This document shows positions 8,027 through 17,578 of a DNA stretch of 64,000 bases, piece after piece; within the stretch, counting starts at the first letter, position 1, and every line of letters starts with the position of its first letter. The notes below the pieces were generated by a model. The model saw only the letters and a list, made by a program, of their open reading frames with translations, had not been told where the DNA came from and made no database searches. The translations under genes were made by a program, and so were the position numbers. Source of the stretch: Rhodospirillaceae bacterium (GTDB lineage: Bacteria > Pseudomonadota > Alphaproteobacteria > GCA-2731375); NCBI GenBank assembly GCA_018701215.1, contig JABIWH010000007.1, positions 62,001-126,000 on the forward strand, written 5' to 3'.

Positions 8027-8985
8027 GTCACATTTTTCAGGAAGCTCAACAACGCCCGGTTCACTTCGTCGGGGCGTTCCTGTTGCACCCAATGGCCGGC
8101 GCCCTCGACCATTTCGACAAAGTGCAGATTGACCAGGTTCTTTTTCATCGTCGCGATCAGGTCCGCGCCGGGTACGAAGTTTAAAACTGGCTCCAATGTG
8201 CCGGCGATAAATCCGGCTGGCTGTTGGATTTTCTCGCCCGAATGCGGCAATAAATAGGCGAAATCCCGCTCTGAATTGCGATAGCGGTTCAGCGGCCCGC
8301 GTAAACCGCCAGCCTCGAACTGGGCAACATAATAATCCAGATCCTCCCGGCTCATCCAGGCCGGCATTTCGCCCGGATCGGCCATGCCGTCAAGCAGCTT
8401 GGCGTCTGCCGGCTTGCGACGCGGCGGTGCCGCGGCGAGGCCCTCACCAGAAATCCAGTAGTAGATCTTGCGCAGGCTGGCACGCACATCCGCCTCCAAC
8501 TCGGCCTCGGCCACGCCCGGTTCCTGGAAATAGATCTGATAGAAGAACTTGTCCTTGTAGACCTGCTTGGCCACCTCAATGAACGGCGCCGGTCCGGGAC
8601 CGGTATATGGCACGCTCAGCCCCGCCACGGCGCGAACCCGGTCGGGATGTAGCAGAGCTGTGTTCCAGGCAATCGGCGCGCCCCAGTCATGACCGATCAC
8701 CACCGCCTGTTCCGCGCCCAGCGCAGTGATTATTCCGGCCATGTCGGCGGTTAGCGAGGCCATGTCATAGGCCTCGATCGCGGCCGGTTTGTCGGAACCG
8801 CCATAGCCCCGCACATCGGGTGCCGCAACCCGATAGCCGGCCGCCGAAAGGGCCGTAATCTGGTGCCGCCAGGAATACCAGGATTCAGGCCAGCCATGGA
8901 TCAACAGCACCAGCGGACCCTCGCCCGATACAGAAACTCGGAATCTTAGACCATTGGCTTCAATGAATTTTAGGGAATTGTCCAT
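8023..8985 (-). CDS. Alpha/beta hydrolase, epoxide hydrolase-like
   Basis: A 320-residue enzyme. Oxyanion motif H-G-W-P-E-S-W (about 30-36) and the nucleophile elbow G-H-D-W-G-A (Asp near 104) match the soluble epoxide hydrolase/haloalkane dehalogenase branch, where Asp rather than Ser attacks. The C-terminal G-A-G-H-W supplies the catalytic His near 297. HGWPESW is typical of epoxide hydrolases rather than dehalogenases. It lies 11 bases downstream of the carboxyltransferase gene on the same strand, so the two may be cotranscribed. Substrate unknown. Confidence 0.85.
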   Translation of the reverse strand: MDNSLKFIEANGLRFRVSVSGEGPLVLLIHGWPESWYSWRHQITALSAAGYRVAAPDVRGYGGSDKPAAIEAYDMASLTADMAGIITALGAEQAVVIGHDWGAPIAWNTALLHPDRVRAVAGLSVPYTGPGPAPFIEVAKQVYKDKFFYQIYFQEPGVAEAELEADVRASLRKIYYWISGEGLAAAPPRRKPADAKLLDGMADPGEMPAWMSREDLDYYVAQFEAGGLRGPLNRYRNSERDFAYLLPHSGEKIQQPAGFIAGTLEPVLNFVPGADLIATMKKNLVNLHFVEMVEGAGHWVQQERPDEVNRALLSFLKNVT

Positions 8986-8996
8986 TTCCCAAAGCC

Positions 8997-10619
8997 CTAC
9001 AGCCGGGCGACGCCGAAGCTGTTGGGATTGACGCTGCGGCGGGCCTCTTCATCGCACGTCGCCAGCAGCAGACCCAGGGCATTGCGGCTGTCGCGGGGAT
9101 CGATCATGCCATCCGTCCACATGCGCGCGGTGTAATAAAGCCCGGATGCCATGCTGTCATACAACTCCGCCACCTTGGCTTCCAGGGCATCCAGTTCCGC
9201 CTCGTCCAGGGCCGCGCCCTGACGCTTGGATTTGGCCTCGTGCACGATACGCATGACCAGACCGGCCTGTTTGCCGCCCATCACGCCGGCCTGAATATTC
9301 GGCCATCCCAGCAAAAAGCGCGGTTCGTACGACCAGCCCGACATGGCATAGGCCCCGGCCCCGAAGGAAGCCCCGATCATCAAGGTAATGCGCGGTACGG
9401 AGACATTGGAGACGGCCTGGATCATCTTGGCGCCATGTTTGATCATGCCGCCTTCCTCGGCCTCGCGGCCAACGATGAAGCCGGTGGTGTTGTGCAGATA
9501 GATCAAGGGCGTGTTGGATTGATCGCAAAGCTGCATGAACTGCGTCGCCTTGGTGGCGCCATTCGGCGTAATCGGGCCGTTACTGCCAATCAGACCACAG
9601 GGATAACCCATGATCGCGGCATGTCCGCAAATCGTCTGATGGTCGTACTCGGCCTTGAATTCCAGAAAGTCGGAACCATCCACCAGCCGGGCGATGACTT
9701 CACGGATATCATAGGGTTTTTGATATTCCACGGGCACGATGCCGCACAGCTCGTCAATATCATAGGCCGGCTCTTCCCAGGTTCTGGCAGCCGCCGCCGA
9801 CAGGCGCGCGGGCCAGTTCAGGTGGCTTACAATATCGCGGCAAATGCGCAGAGCATCCGGGTCATCCTCGGCAACATATTCGGTCAAACCGGAAATTTGG
9901 GCATGCATGTCGGTGCCGCCCAGGGCCTCCGCATCGGCGATCTCGCCCGTTGCGGCCTTCAAAAGCGGCGGTCCGGCCAGGAAGGCCATGGCCTGTTTGC
10001 GCACCATGACCACATAATCGGACATACCCGGCATATAGGCGCCGCCGGCGGTAGAGGCGCCATGCACCACCGAGATTACCGGACAACCCGCCGCCGACAA
10101 CTTGGCCTGCATATGGAACATGCCGCCCGCGCGCACCCAGGTCGCGGGTACGTAGTCAAGCAGATCCGCGCCGGCGGACTGCACCAGATGGATGGTTGGC
10201 AGCTTGTTTTCCAAGGCGACATTGAAGGCGCGGATCATCTTGTCCACACCATGGGTATGCAGGGCACCTGCCAAAATACCGGAATCGTCCACGATAACCA
10301 CACAGCGCACACCGGCGACCATGCCAATCCCGGTGATCAGGCGGGCGCCGGAGATATTCTTGTCCCCGTCATCGTCATAGGTCTTGTAGCCGGCGGTGGT
10401 GGAAAGCTCCAGCCATGGCGCGCCGCGGTCCAGCAACAGCTCCAACCGGTCCCTGGGCAACAACTGGTTGCGGGCGGCAAAACGCTCCCGGCTTTTTTCC
10501 GAACGGGCCCGGATCATCCCCTCCAACTGGCGCAGCCCATCGATTTGGGCCAGCATATCGGCGCGGTTATCCTGAAAGGCGGCGTCCTTGGTATCTATGG
10601 CGGAAATTATCTTGGGCAT
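8997..10619 (-). CDS. Acyl-CoA carboxylase, carboxyltransferase (beta) subunit, orphan
   Basis: This 540-residue protein covers both crotonase-like halves of the biotin-dependent carboxyltransferase family: an N half with R-E-R-F-A-A-R-N-Q-L-L-P-R-D-R, the S-A-G-A-D-L and G-A-S-T-A-G-G-A-Y segments, and a C half with N-T-T-G-F-I-V-G and the G-A-S-F-G-A-G-A-Y oxyanion region. It resembles methylcrotonyl/geranyl-CoA carboxylase beta subunits in size. No biotin carboxylase gene is adjacent; the only alpha subunit in the window is at 58304-60304, with its own beta partner. Followed by the epoxide hydrolase-like gene. It is a paralogue of 60292-61923. Confidence 0.88.
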   Translation of the reverse strand: MPKIISAIDTKDAAFQDNRADMLAQIDGLRQLEGMIRARSEKSRERFAARNQLLPRDRLELLLDRGAPWLELSTTAGYKTYDDDGDKNISGARLITGIGMVAGVRCVVIVDDSGILAGALHTHGVDKMIRAFNVALENKLPTIHLVQSAGADLLDYVPATWVRAGGMFHMQAKLSAAGCPVISVVHGASTAGGAYMPGMSDYVVMVRKQAMAFLAGPPLLKAATGEIADAEALGGTDMHAQISGLTEYVAEDDPDALRICRDIVSHLNWPARLSAAAARTWEEPAYDIDELCGIVPVEYQKPYDIREVIARLVDGSDFLEFKAEYDHQTICGHAAIMGYPCGLIGSNGPITPNGATKATQFMQLCDQSNTPLIYLHNTTGFIVGREAEEGGMIKHGAKMIQAVSNVSVPRITLMIGASFGAGAYAMSGWSYEPRFLLGWPNIQAGVMGGKQAGLVMRIVHEAKSKRQGAALDEAELDALEAKVAELYDSMASGLYYTARMWTDGMIDPRDSRNALGLLLATCDEEARRSVNPNSFGVARL

Positions 10620-10756
10620 AAGCGGGAACCTGTACAGCGCTATGAAGGACCGCGCGCGTCGCAGTACGGACGATCACGGCATATAAAATTCAGGCTACTA
10701 TCGGCAGCAGGATTTCATTCGTCAATCGTCTCCAGTACAGGAGCTTCATTTTTTCG

Positions 10757-13700
10757 TCAGTCGTACAGGGCAGCCCGCACCGCGACGGCAAGCTCATCCA
10801 GGCTATATGGTTTGTCCAACAGCCTCGCCTGTAGTTTTGAACCATGGCCGTTGACAAGCATATTGTCGGTGTATCCCGAACAGTACAAAACCTTTAAATC
10901 AGGAAATTTGGCGTGCGCTTTATCGGCCAGTTCGGGACCGGACAGGCCGCCGGGCAAAACAACGTCAGAAAACAGCAGATGCACCGTTTCTCCACTATTC
11001 AGCACGGCCAGGGCTTCCTCCGCATCGCGCGCCTGAAGCGCACGATAGTTGAGGCCCTCGAGCAAATTTACCGCCGTTTTGAGCAAATCCTGCTCATCCT
11101 CCAGCACCAGCACGACCTCACCCTCGCCCAGGGGCCATTCAGGCGCCGTGTGTTCCAGCGCGGCGACGTCTACGTCCGCCGTGATCAACGGCAAATACAG
11201 GCGTACGGTACTGCCGACGCTGACCGTGCTGTCAATGGTGATATGGCCATTTGATTGCCCGGCAAAACCATGCACCATGCTCAAGCCGAGCCCGCTGCCC
11301 TTGCCAAATGCCTTGGTGGTAAAGAACGGATCGAACGCCTTGCTCAAGGTTTCCGCATCCATACCGGCGCCGGTATCGCGAATTTCAATAAGGTAGTATT
11401 CTCCTGGTTCCACAGTTTGGCTCAGGGCAAATTCACTGCCATCCAACCGGCATTCTGATGTCCGAAGCGTCAAGACACCTCCCTGTGCCATGGCATCACG
11501 GGCATTGATTGCCAGGTTCAGGATGGCATTCTCCAATTGCTGCATATCAGCCATCACCGCACGGCCATCATGCAAATCATATCGCAATTCAATGGCCGCG
11601 CTCAGGGTGCGCTCCAACATTTCCTTCAAGCCATCAACCACCTCGTTCACCCGTACCACCTGTGGCCGCAGGGGTTGATTGCGCGCGAATGCCAATAACC
11701 GATGGGTTAGGTCAGCGCCCCGTTTTGCCGCCGCCAGGCCTTCCTTGAGGAATTCCTGATTAGCTCCGGTCAGTCCTCCACCATATTCCAGCAGCTGCAA
11801 ATTTCCCATTATGATAGCCAGCAGGTTATTGAAATCGTGGGCGATGCCGCCTGTAAGTTGGCCAATTGCCTCGAGCTTTTGCGCCTGGTGCAGTTGCCCC
11901 TCGATCGCCTTGTGGTCCGTGATGTTGCTGCCTATGTGGGCAAGGGAACCATCGGGCATTTTCTGCTCCCGCAACGACAAAGTCGTGCCATCGCTTCGGG
12001 TTACTTCAAACGAGGCATCCGATACGCCATGTCGGCTCATCCTCTCCTTGAGCCAATCGGCTTCGCGCCCGATGGCATCTAGCGGCGGTTTTTTTTCAAG
12101 CAACAGCTGCATCCGCGCCTCGAACGTCGCGCCCGGGCGCAGGGCTTCGATGAGTTGGTGATCCAGATCGAGCAGCGCCTGATTGGCGTAAACAAGCCGG
12201 TCATCGGAATCGTAAATCGAGATGAGTTCATCGACGCCGTCAATGGTTGCCATGAGCCGGCGCTGGGTTTCCTCGGCCTGCTTACGCTCCGTAATATCTT
12301 CCTTCACCGCGATATAATTGGTTATGCGCCCATTTTCGTCCGTTACGCCGGATATGGTCGCATGCTCCCAGAATAGATTTCCGCCCTTGGCCTTGTTCTG
12401 TAGTTCACCCGACCAGGTATCACCCCGGATAATGGTCTGCCACAAATCCTCGTATACTTCCTGCGGCGTGTTGCCGGATTTCAAGACCCGCGGATTGCCG
12501 TGGCGCAATTCATCCAGATCATAGCCGGACAGTTCCGTGAACTTTGGATTGGCGTATTCGATGGCGCCGTTAATATCGGTGATAATGACGGAGACCGGAC
12601 TTTGTTCAACGGCACGGGAGAGCTTGCGCTGGGCTTCCTCGGCCTGTTTTTGGGCCGTGATATCGCTCAGGGTCACGGAGACCATCCGCTCGCCTTCCCA
12701 GGTTATGAATTGAGCGGCAATGCGAAACCAAATCGCCGAGCCATCCTTGCAAATGCCCTCGACCTCATACTCCAAGGGAATTTCTTCGCCACTTTTACGC
12801 TGCTGGTATAGACGCTCCATGCGCGCACGTTCGCCCGGGGCCCACATCCGCGACATGCTTTCTAAATCAAGAACCTCATCCCGACTGTCGTATTTCAGCA
12901 TGCGGACCAGCGCGTCGTTGACATACAGCGGCCGCAGGTCGTCGTGGATGGCGAAACCGTATAGGGAGCTTTCGATCGAGCCGCGAAAATTCGCTTCACT
13001 GGCGCGCAACTCTTCCTGCGCCAGCTGCAAATCAGTAATATCGGTTCGCACACCGATAATACCGCCCTCCTCCGTCCGCTGCTCCGATGATTGGACCCAA
13101 CGGCCCGTGGCCAGTTTGTATACCGCCGGCTTCGACGGATTGCGGTGCAGATCCAGGCGTTGTTGGATCCACTCTTCCTCCCGGCCTACCGCATCCAAGA
13201 CATCGCCCTGTCCGACCGAGGCACGAACCAGCTTTTCATAAACCAGTCCCGGCACCAGCATATGGGCGATGCTGGGATAGAATGTCTTGAATTGCTGGTT
13301 GCAAATCACCAGCGCATCGTTGGCGTCCCACAGCGCAAAGGCCCCGGCCATACTTTCGATGGCCGAGCGAAACGTCTCCAGGGAATTATTGAGTTGCGCG
13401 TTGCTTTGCAGCAATTGCTCGGCCTGTTCGTTGCGCGCCGTAATGTCAACAAAGTTGCCAAACAAAACCCGTTCACCACCGAATTCCAGCGCCCGCATGG
13501 TATTTTCAACCACGATTTTGCTGGCATCGGTTTTGCGCATTTCGAATTCAAATGACGCCGGCGTATCACTGTCATCGGCGACCCGCGATACCGCTTCGCT
13601 TTCGCTTGGATCCCAATAGAATTCCGCCATTCGGCGGCCTTCCACGCTGGCTATGGGCGCAGCGACCAATTCGGCGAAGGCCGGGTTCGCGGCAAGAATT

Positions 13701-14110
13701 GTTCCATCGGAACGGCGCATGATGATCATCGAACTTGGCGCGGCATCGGCAATAATCGATCGCAATTTTTCACTCTGCCGCAACGCCAGTTCCGTACGCT
13801 TGTGGCGCATGACCAAAATAACGGCGGTCCAGATAAGCGTTAGGGCCAAACCGCGGTTTGTAAGCACCACCCATTCGATGCCGCCCTTGGGCGAGAGAAA
13901 GTATCCAAGGACCGTCAAAAGCGACGTCAAAAGGCCAAACACAATCACCAACCGCCCACGCGGCAGCCAGATCCCCAAGAGCACGACGGCGATGTAAGGC
14001 ACGCCACCGGCAACGCCGAGGGGAAGGGCAAGATCAAACGCAAAGATCAGCGCCGTAACAAACCCGGCCAGAACGGCAACTTTACTCTCTTGCCGAATTT
14101 CTGAATTCAT
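10757..14110 (-). CDS. Multi-PAS hybrid sensor histidine kinase
   Basis: A 1117-residue protein. An N-terminal membrane region of about four hydrophobic segments (12-102) is followed by five PAS units (about 115-225, 243-362, 370-488, 496-610, 617-735). The second and fifth are of the PAS_7 type, with G-R-E-x-(E/D)-W segments. The HisKA domain has H758 in G-G-I-A-H-D-F-N-N-L-L, the ATPase has N-A (about 870), D-T-G-A-G-M (912-917) and G-S-G-L-G-L (938-943). The C-terminal receiver domain carries the phospho-acceptor D1049. The H-D-F-N-N class usually relays to its own receiver. It lies downstream of a stand-alone receiver and an OmpR-type regulator on the same strand. Signal unknown. Confidence 0.92.
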   Translation of the reverse strand: MNSEIRQESKVAVLAGFVTALIFAFDLALPLGVAGGVPYIAVVLLGIWLPRGRLVIVFGLLTSLLTVLGYFLSPKGGIEWVVLTNRGLALTLIWTAVILVMRHKRTELALRQSEKLRSIIADAAPSSMIIMRRSDGTILAANPAFAELVAAPIASVEGRRMAEFYWDPSESEAVSRVADDSDTPASFEFEMRKTDASKIVVENTMRALEFGGERVLFGNFVDITARNEQAEQLLQSNAQLNNSLETFRSAIESMAGAFALWDANDALVICNQQFKTFYPSIAHMLVPGLVYEKLVRASVGQGDVLDAVGREEEWIQQRLDLHRNPSKPAVYKLATGRWVQSSEQRTEEGGIIGVRTDITDLQLAQEELRASEANFRGSIESSLYGFAIHDDLRPLYVNDALVRMLKYDSRDEVLDLESMSRMWAPGERARMERLYQQRKSGEEIPLEYEVEGICKDGSAIWFRIAAQFITWEGERMVSVTLSDITAQKQAEEAQRKLSRAVEQSPVSVIITDINGAIEYANPKFTELSGYDLDELRHGNPRVLKSGNTPQEVYEDLWQTIIRGDTWSGELQNKAKGGNLFWEHATISGVTDENGRITNYIAVKEDITERKQAEETQRRLMATIDGVDELISIYDSDDRLVYANQALLDLDHQLIEALRPGATFEARMQLLLEKKPPLDAIGREADWLKERMSRHGVSDASFEVTRSDGTTLSLREQKMPDGSLAHIGSNITDHKAIEGQLHQAQKLEAIGQLTGGIAHDFNNLLAIIMGNLQLLEYGGGLTGANQEFLKEGLAAAKRGADLTHRLLAFARNQPLRPQVVRVNEVVDGLKEMLERTLSAAIELRYDLHDGRAVMADMQQLENAILNLAINARDAMAQGGVLTLRTSECRLDGSEFALSQTVEPGEYYLIEIRDTGAGMDAETLSKAFDPFFTTKAFGKGSGLGLSMVHGFAGQSNGHITIDSTVSVGSTVRLYLPLITADVDVAALEHTAPEWPLGEGEVVLVLEDEQDLLKTAVNLLEGLNYRALQARDAEEALAVLNSGETVHLLFSDVVLPGGLSGPELADKAHAKFPDLKVLYCSGYTDNMLVNGHGSKLQARLLDKPYSLDELAVAVRAALYD

Positions 14111-14163
14111 GGCCGCAGTCCCTTTAATAACTCAGCCCCCGTAATCCCGCCCATTATCGTGCT

Positions 14164-14541
14164 TTATGACAACACCGCCTGAATATCTTCAATGGATATC
14201 GGCTTGCTATGATAGTTCACCTGCATACCGCCACTGGCTTCCGCCAGTTCGGCCGCCATTCTGGCATAGTTCGGCGCATATCCGCTGACAACGAGGAGCC
14301 GGCCATCATAACCCTGGCAGGTCAGCCATTTGATGATTTCAATGCCATCAATATCGGGCATCACGATATCAAGCACGATAGCATCCCAGGGCAATGGCGC
14401 GGCTGTTTTCATAATATCCCTGCCCGAACCGCTCATCTCGACCTCATAATCGAGCAGCTTGGCTGCGGAGTTGACGAACCTGCAAAATGCCGGCTCGTCA
14501 TCGAGGACAAGAAGCGATCTGCCCGTTGAATTTACTTGCAT
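14164..14541 (-). CDS. Stand-alone receiver-domain response regulator
   Basis: A 125-residue protein comprising only a CheY-like receiver. The acidic pair is in L-V-L-D-D-E-P (12-18), the phospho-acceptor D58 in I-V-L-D-I-V-M-P, the switch Ser in V-V-S-G and the Lys in H-S-K-P-I near the C terminus. It has no output domain, so it probably acts as a phosphate shuttle or by protein contact. The gene ends 53 bases upstream of the hybrid kinase start, suggesting one transcript. Confidence 0.88.
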   Translation of the reverse strand: MQVNSTGRSLLVLDDEPAFCRFVNSAAKLLDYEVEMSGSGRDIMKTAAPLPWDAIVLDIVMPDIDGIEIIKWLTCQGYDGRLLVVSGYAPNYARMAAELAEASGGMQVNYHSKPISIEDIQAVLS

Positions 14542-14752
14542 GGCTCCATGACCCTCGGAATCTCCAGCTACGGTTCATTTGTTTGACCGCATAAAAAATG
14601 ACGCAATACGCAATAATGACAAGCAACACATTACGCCGAGCGGCCGCAAAATGGTGTCAAGGATTGTAAAGATTTGTCATATCGCGCAAACGGCGAGCCC
14701 TCGCGGACAGGCCGGTCAGGGCGGCAGACCCTTACCGCTTTGCGCCGCGGCG

Positions 14753-15472
14753 TTACCCAGGTTCAGCGATCGTTGCCAACATATAGCCCACACCGCGCAC
14801 GGTTTTTATCAGTTGCGGGTTAGCTGGATCCTGCTCAATCTTTTTGCGCAAATTGCCGATATGGACATCAACGCTACGATCATATCCGCTGCGGCTGTTG
14901 TGGCCGGGCGCGGCGCCGAACAGATCGTCCCGGCTAACAGGCCGACCGTCATTTTCCGCCAGTGTGGACAACAGGTCGAATTCGATTGATGTCAAGGGCA
15001 CCTCCGCACCGCTGGGCGAGAGCAAGACCCGACCTGTCCTATCAAGGCACCAGCCGACAAACCTTACGGTCGCGGCGCCCCGTGACGAGGCCTTATTCAA
15101 GGCTCCCAACCGCTCGGACCGGCGCATATAACTGCGGACGCGGGCCAGCAACTCCCTTGGATCAAAGGGTTTGGTCACATAATCGTCCGCCCCCACCTCC
15201 AGCCCGACAATGCGGTCGATGGCATCGCCTCTGCCAGAAAGAATAATTATTCCCGTCTCGGGGTGGTTTTGTAATTCGCGCACCAGATCAAGTCCGTTTT
15301 CCGCGCCAAGACCCAGGTCCACGATCGCGACATCCGGCCGCCGCTTTTTCAAGGCGCGCAACGACGCCGCCAGATCGTGCGCAATCTCAATCTCGAAACC
15401 TTCGCCTTTGAGTGAATTTTCTATCAAACGGCAAAGCTGAACGTCGTCATCGACGACAAGGACATAATGCAT
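14753..15472 (-). CDS. OmpR/PhoB-family response regulator
   Basis: This 239-residue transcription factor has an N-terminal receiver (1-118; acidic V-V-D-D-D, phospho-acceptor D52, K-P-F) and a C-terminal winged helix (about 135-235) with L-T-S-I-E-F-D-L-L, the recognition helix S-V-D-V-H-I-G-N-L-R-K-K-I and the wing K-T-V-R-G-V-G-Y. It is the most upstream of three signalling genes on this strand; 211 bases separate it from the next, so a separate promoter for the receiver and kinase is possible. Target genes are unknown. Confidence 0.9.
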   Translation of the reverse strand: MHYVLVVDDDVQLCRLIENSLKGEGFEIEIAHDLAASLRALKKRRPDVAIVDLGLGAENGLDLVRELQNHPETGIIILSGRGDAIDRIVGLEVGADDYVTKPFDPRELLARVRSYMRRSERLGALNKASSRGAATVRFVGWCLDRTGRVLLSPSGAEVPLTSIEFDLLSTLAENDGRPVSRDDLFGAAPGHNSRSGYDRSVDVHIGNLRKKIEQDPANPQLIKTVRGVGYMLATIAEPG

Positions 15473-15938
15473 AAATATTTACTCAAAGTATCGTGGCTGC
15501 CGCCAATGCCATCAGAATATAATGTCACAAAATAACCAATGCCATTGGCAAGCATAGGATAAAATTAATGGAATACTAATATTAAAAATTTTGGGACGAA
15601 ATTCTCCTAAATAAAACCCGTCATTCGCCCTACACTGTAGTAGTACCGTGTTCCCATGGCCAGATCCAATACCTTATTCTTACTTTCGAAGTTTTACAAA
15701 CCCTTACCCAAATCCACGACTCCCTTCGGTATTCTTTCTCCACCGAGCACTGGCAGATCGCCACGGATACCGACGCGGCGGCATAGACCACCGGGTATCC
15801 TTAGTTGTTGAGCAGTGTTCCCTCGACGTTCAGTCGTTTGTCTGAAATTGTAAGACATAGTCGCGGCCGCTAAGAGCAATTCGTCAGCATTGATGATTCA
15901 TGCCTTATTTAACCGGTTGAAATTGGTTATGCTGGGTC
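15473..15938. other. 466-bp divergent gap without a recognisable gene
   Basis: The first 150 bases, next to the response regulator, are AT-rich and probably carry its promoter. Further on, GGATACC (15765-15771) and GGTATCC (15794-15800) form a 7-bp stem with a 22-base loop. A 61-codon minus-strand ORF at 15694-15879 has basic, low-complexity sequence and no ribosome site; it was not called. An 8-bp palindrome AACCGGTT occurs just upstream of the small gene at 15939. Confidence 0.45.
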
Positions 15939-16133
15939 ATGGCATTTCTGTTACGGCATATCGCCCGCTATGCGGCACGCAAAATCGCTTCTGATCCGGT
16001 GGCCCGCGATCAGGCCGCCCGCGCGGCACGCGGTGTCGCCAAGGAGGCCAAACAGATCGCCACCGACGAAGACCCCGCCAAGGCCGCCGGGCGGGCCATG
16101 CGCCGGGCGCTGAATAAATTGCAGGGTGATTAG
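15939..16133 (+). CDS. Small basic hypothetical protein
   Basis: A 64-residue protein that is rich in Ala, Arg and Lys and predicted helical, with A-R-Y-A-A-R-K-I-A-S-D-P near the start and A-K-A-A-G-R-A-M-R-R-A-L-N-K-L near the end. It begins with a short hydrophobic stretch. I do not recognise a function. Codon use matches the GC-rich genome and the next gene, purB, starts 94 bases later on the same strand, so it is likely real. There is no strong Shine-Dalgarno. Confidence 0.5.
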   Translation: MAFLLRHIARYAARKIASDPVARDQAARAARGVAKEAKQIATDEDPAKAAGRAMRRALNKLQGD

Positions 16134-16227
16134 CGCGTTTTTCATGCGTACGCCGCTTTCCCAGCCCGCCTGATCAGTGTATGAAACTCGTAAATCATAG
16201 CTTCAGCCAATAATAAGGATCCGGCCC

Positions 16228-17541
16228 ATGATCCCGCGCTATTCGCGCCCCGAAATGGCGGCCATTTGGTCGCCCGAGAGTAAGTTTCAGATCTGGTTCG
16301 AGATCGAGGCGCATGCCTGCGATGCCCAGGCCAAGCTGGGCGTAATCCCGGAGGAAGCCGCCAGGGAAGTCTGGGAAAAAGGCGCCTTTGAAGTTGCCCG
16401 CATTGATGAGATCGAGCGCGAGACCCACCATGATGTCATCGCCTTTCTAACCAACCTGGCCGAATACGTGGGCCCATCGGCCCGTTTCGTGCACCAGGGC
16501 ATGACCTCGTCAGATGTACTGGATACCTGTTTCAGCGTGCAGTTGGTGCGCGCCACGGACATTCTGCTCGACGATATGGAGCGTCTGCTGGCCGCATTGC
16601 GCCGCCGGGCCCATGAACACAAGGATGATATTTGTATCGGCCGCAGCCATGGCATCCATGCCGAGCCCACGACGTTCGGTTTGAAATTGGCGCAAGCCTA
16701 TGCGGAATTCGACCGCTGCCGCGCCCGCCTGCGCCAGGCCCGAGAGGAAGTGGCGACCTGCGCCATTTCCGGTGCCGTGGGCACCTTTGCCAATATTGAC
16801 CCAAGGGTCGAGGAACATGTGGCCGCGGCCATGGGCTTGCAGATTGAGCCGGTCTCAACCCAGGTTATTCCCCGTGACCGCCATGCCATGTATTTCTCGG
16901 TACTGGCGGTCATCGCCTCGTCCATCGAACGGCTGGCTACGGAAATTCGTCATCTGCAGCGTTCCGAAGTGCTGGAAGCGGAAGAATTCTTCGCCGAGGG
17001 GCAAAAAGGCTCCTCCGCCATGCCGCACAAGCGGAACCCGATTTTGACCGAAAACCTGACCGGTCTGGCCCGTCTGGTGCGCATGTCGGCGGTCCCGGCC
17101 CTGGAAAATGTCGCCCTGTGGCACGAACGGGATATCTCCCACTCTTCCGTCGAACGGGGCATCGCGCCCGATAGCACCGTGACCCTGGATTTTGCCCTGA
17201 ACCGGCTGACCGGGGTGATCGAAAAGCTGACGGTCTATCCCGAAAACATGACCGCCAATCTGGATCGGCTGGGCGGCTTGATTTTTTCCCAGCGCGTCCT
17301 GCTGGCCTTGACCCAGGCCGGGGTCAGCCGCGAGGACGCCTATAGCTATGTGCAGCGTAATGCCATGCCGGTCTGGCGGGGGAAGGGCAATTTTCTCGAT
17401 CTGCTAAAAGCGGACGAGGATGTCATGGCCGCCATATCAGCCGCCGAATTGGAAGCCATGTTCGATCTGGGCTATCACACCAAGCATGTGGACACGATTT
17501 TCCAACGGGTCTTCGCGGACGGCGCTCCTGGATCTGACTAG
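16228..17541 (+). CDS. purB: Adenylosuccinate lyase
   Basis: This 437-residue enzyme catalyses two fumarate-releasing steps: SAICAR to AICAR in purine synthesis and adenylosuccinate to AMP. The start M-I-P-R-Y-S-R-P-E-M, the H-Q-G-M-T-S-S-D-V-L-D-T segment (about 90-101), G-R-S-H-G-I-H-A-E-P-T (about 138-148) and the fumarase-superfamily signature G-S-S-A-M-P-H-K-R-N-P (about 263-273, catalytic Ser loop) identify the short bacterial PurB form. AAGGA lies eight bases before ATG 16228. The remaining purine genes purCSQL follow 7 kb downstream. Confidence 0.96.
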   Translation: MIPRYSRPEMAAIWSPESKFQIWFEIEAHACDAQAKLGVIPEEAAREVWEKGAFEVARIDEIERETHHDVIAFLTNLAEYVGPSARFVHQGMTSSDVLDTCFSVQLVRATDILLDDMERLLAALRRRAHEHKDDICIGRSHGIHAEPTTFGLKLAQAYAEFDRCRARLRQAREEVATCAISGAVGTFANIDPRVEEHVAAAMGLQIEPVSTQVIPRDRHAMYFSVLAVIASSIERLATEIRHLQRSEVLEAEEFFAEGQKGSSAMPHKRNPILTENLTGLARLVRMSAVPALENVALWHERDISHSSVERGIAPDSTVTLDFALNRLTGVIEKLTVYPENMTANLDRLGGLIFSQRVLLALTQAGVSREDAYSYVQRNAMPVWRGKGNFLDLLKADEDVMAAISAAELEAMFDLGYHTKHVDTIFQRVFADGAPGSD

Positions 17542-17578
17542 ATTCCCTCACCGGCCCGGTTGAAGCCCGATAGACGCC

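Noticed and set aside
9240..11036. 598-codon ORF covering the orphan carboxyltransferase and the end of the hybrid kinase
   Set aside because: It crosses two minus-strand genes and the gap between them, with no recognisable domain.
15694..15879. 61-codon minus-strand ORF in the gap before the small gene at 15939
   Set aside because: No Shine-Dalgarno, basic low-information sequence, no neighbour in operon distance; kept only as part of the intergenic description.
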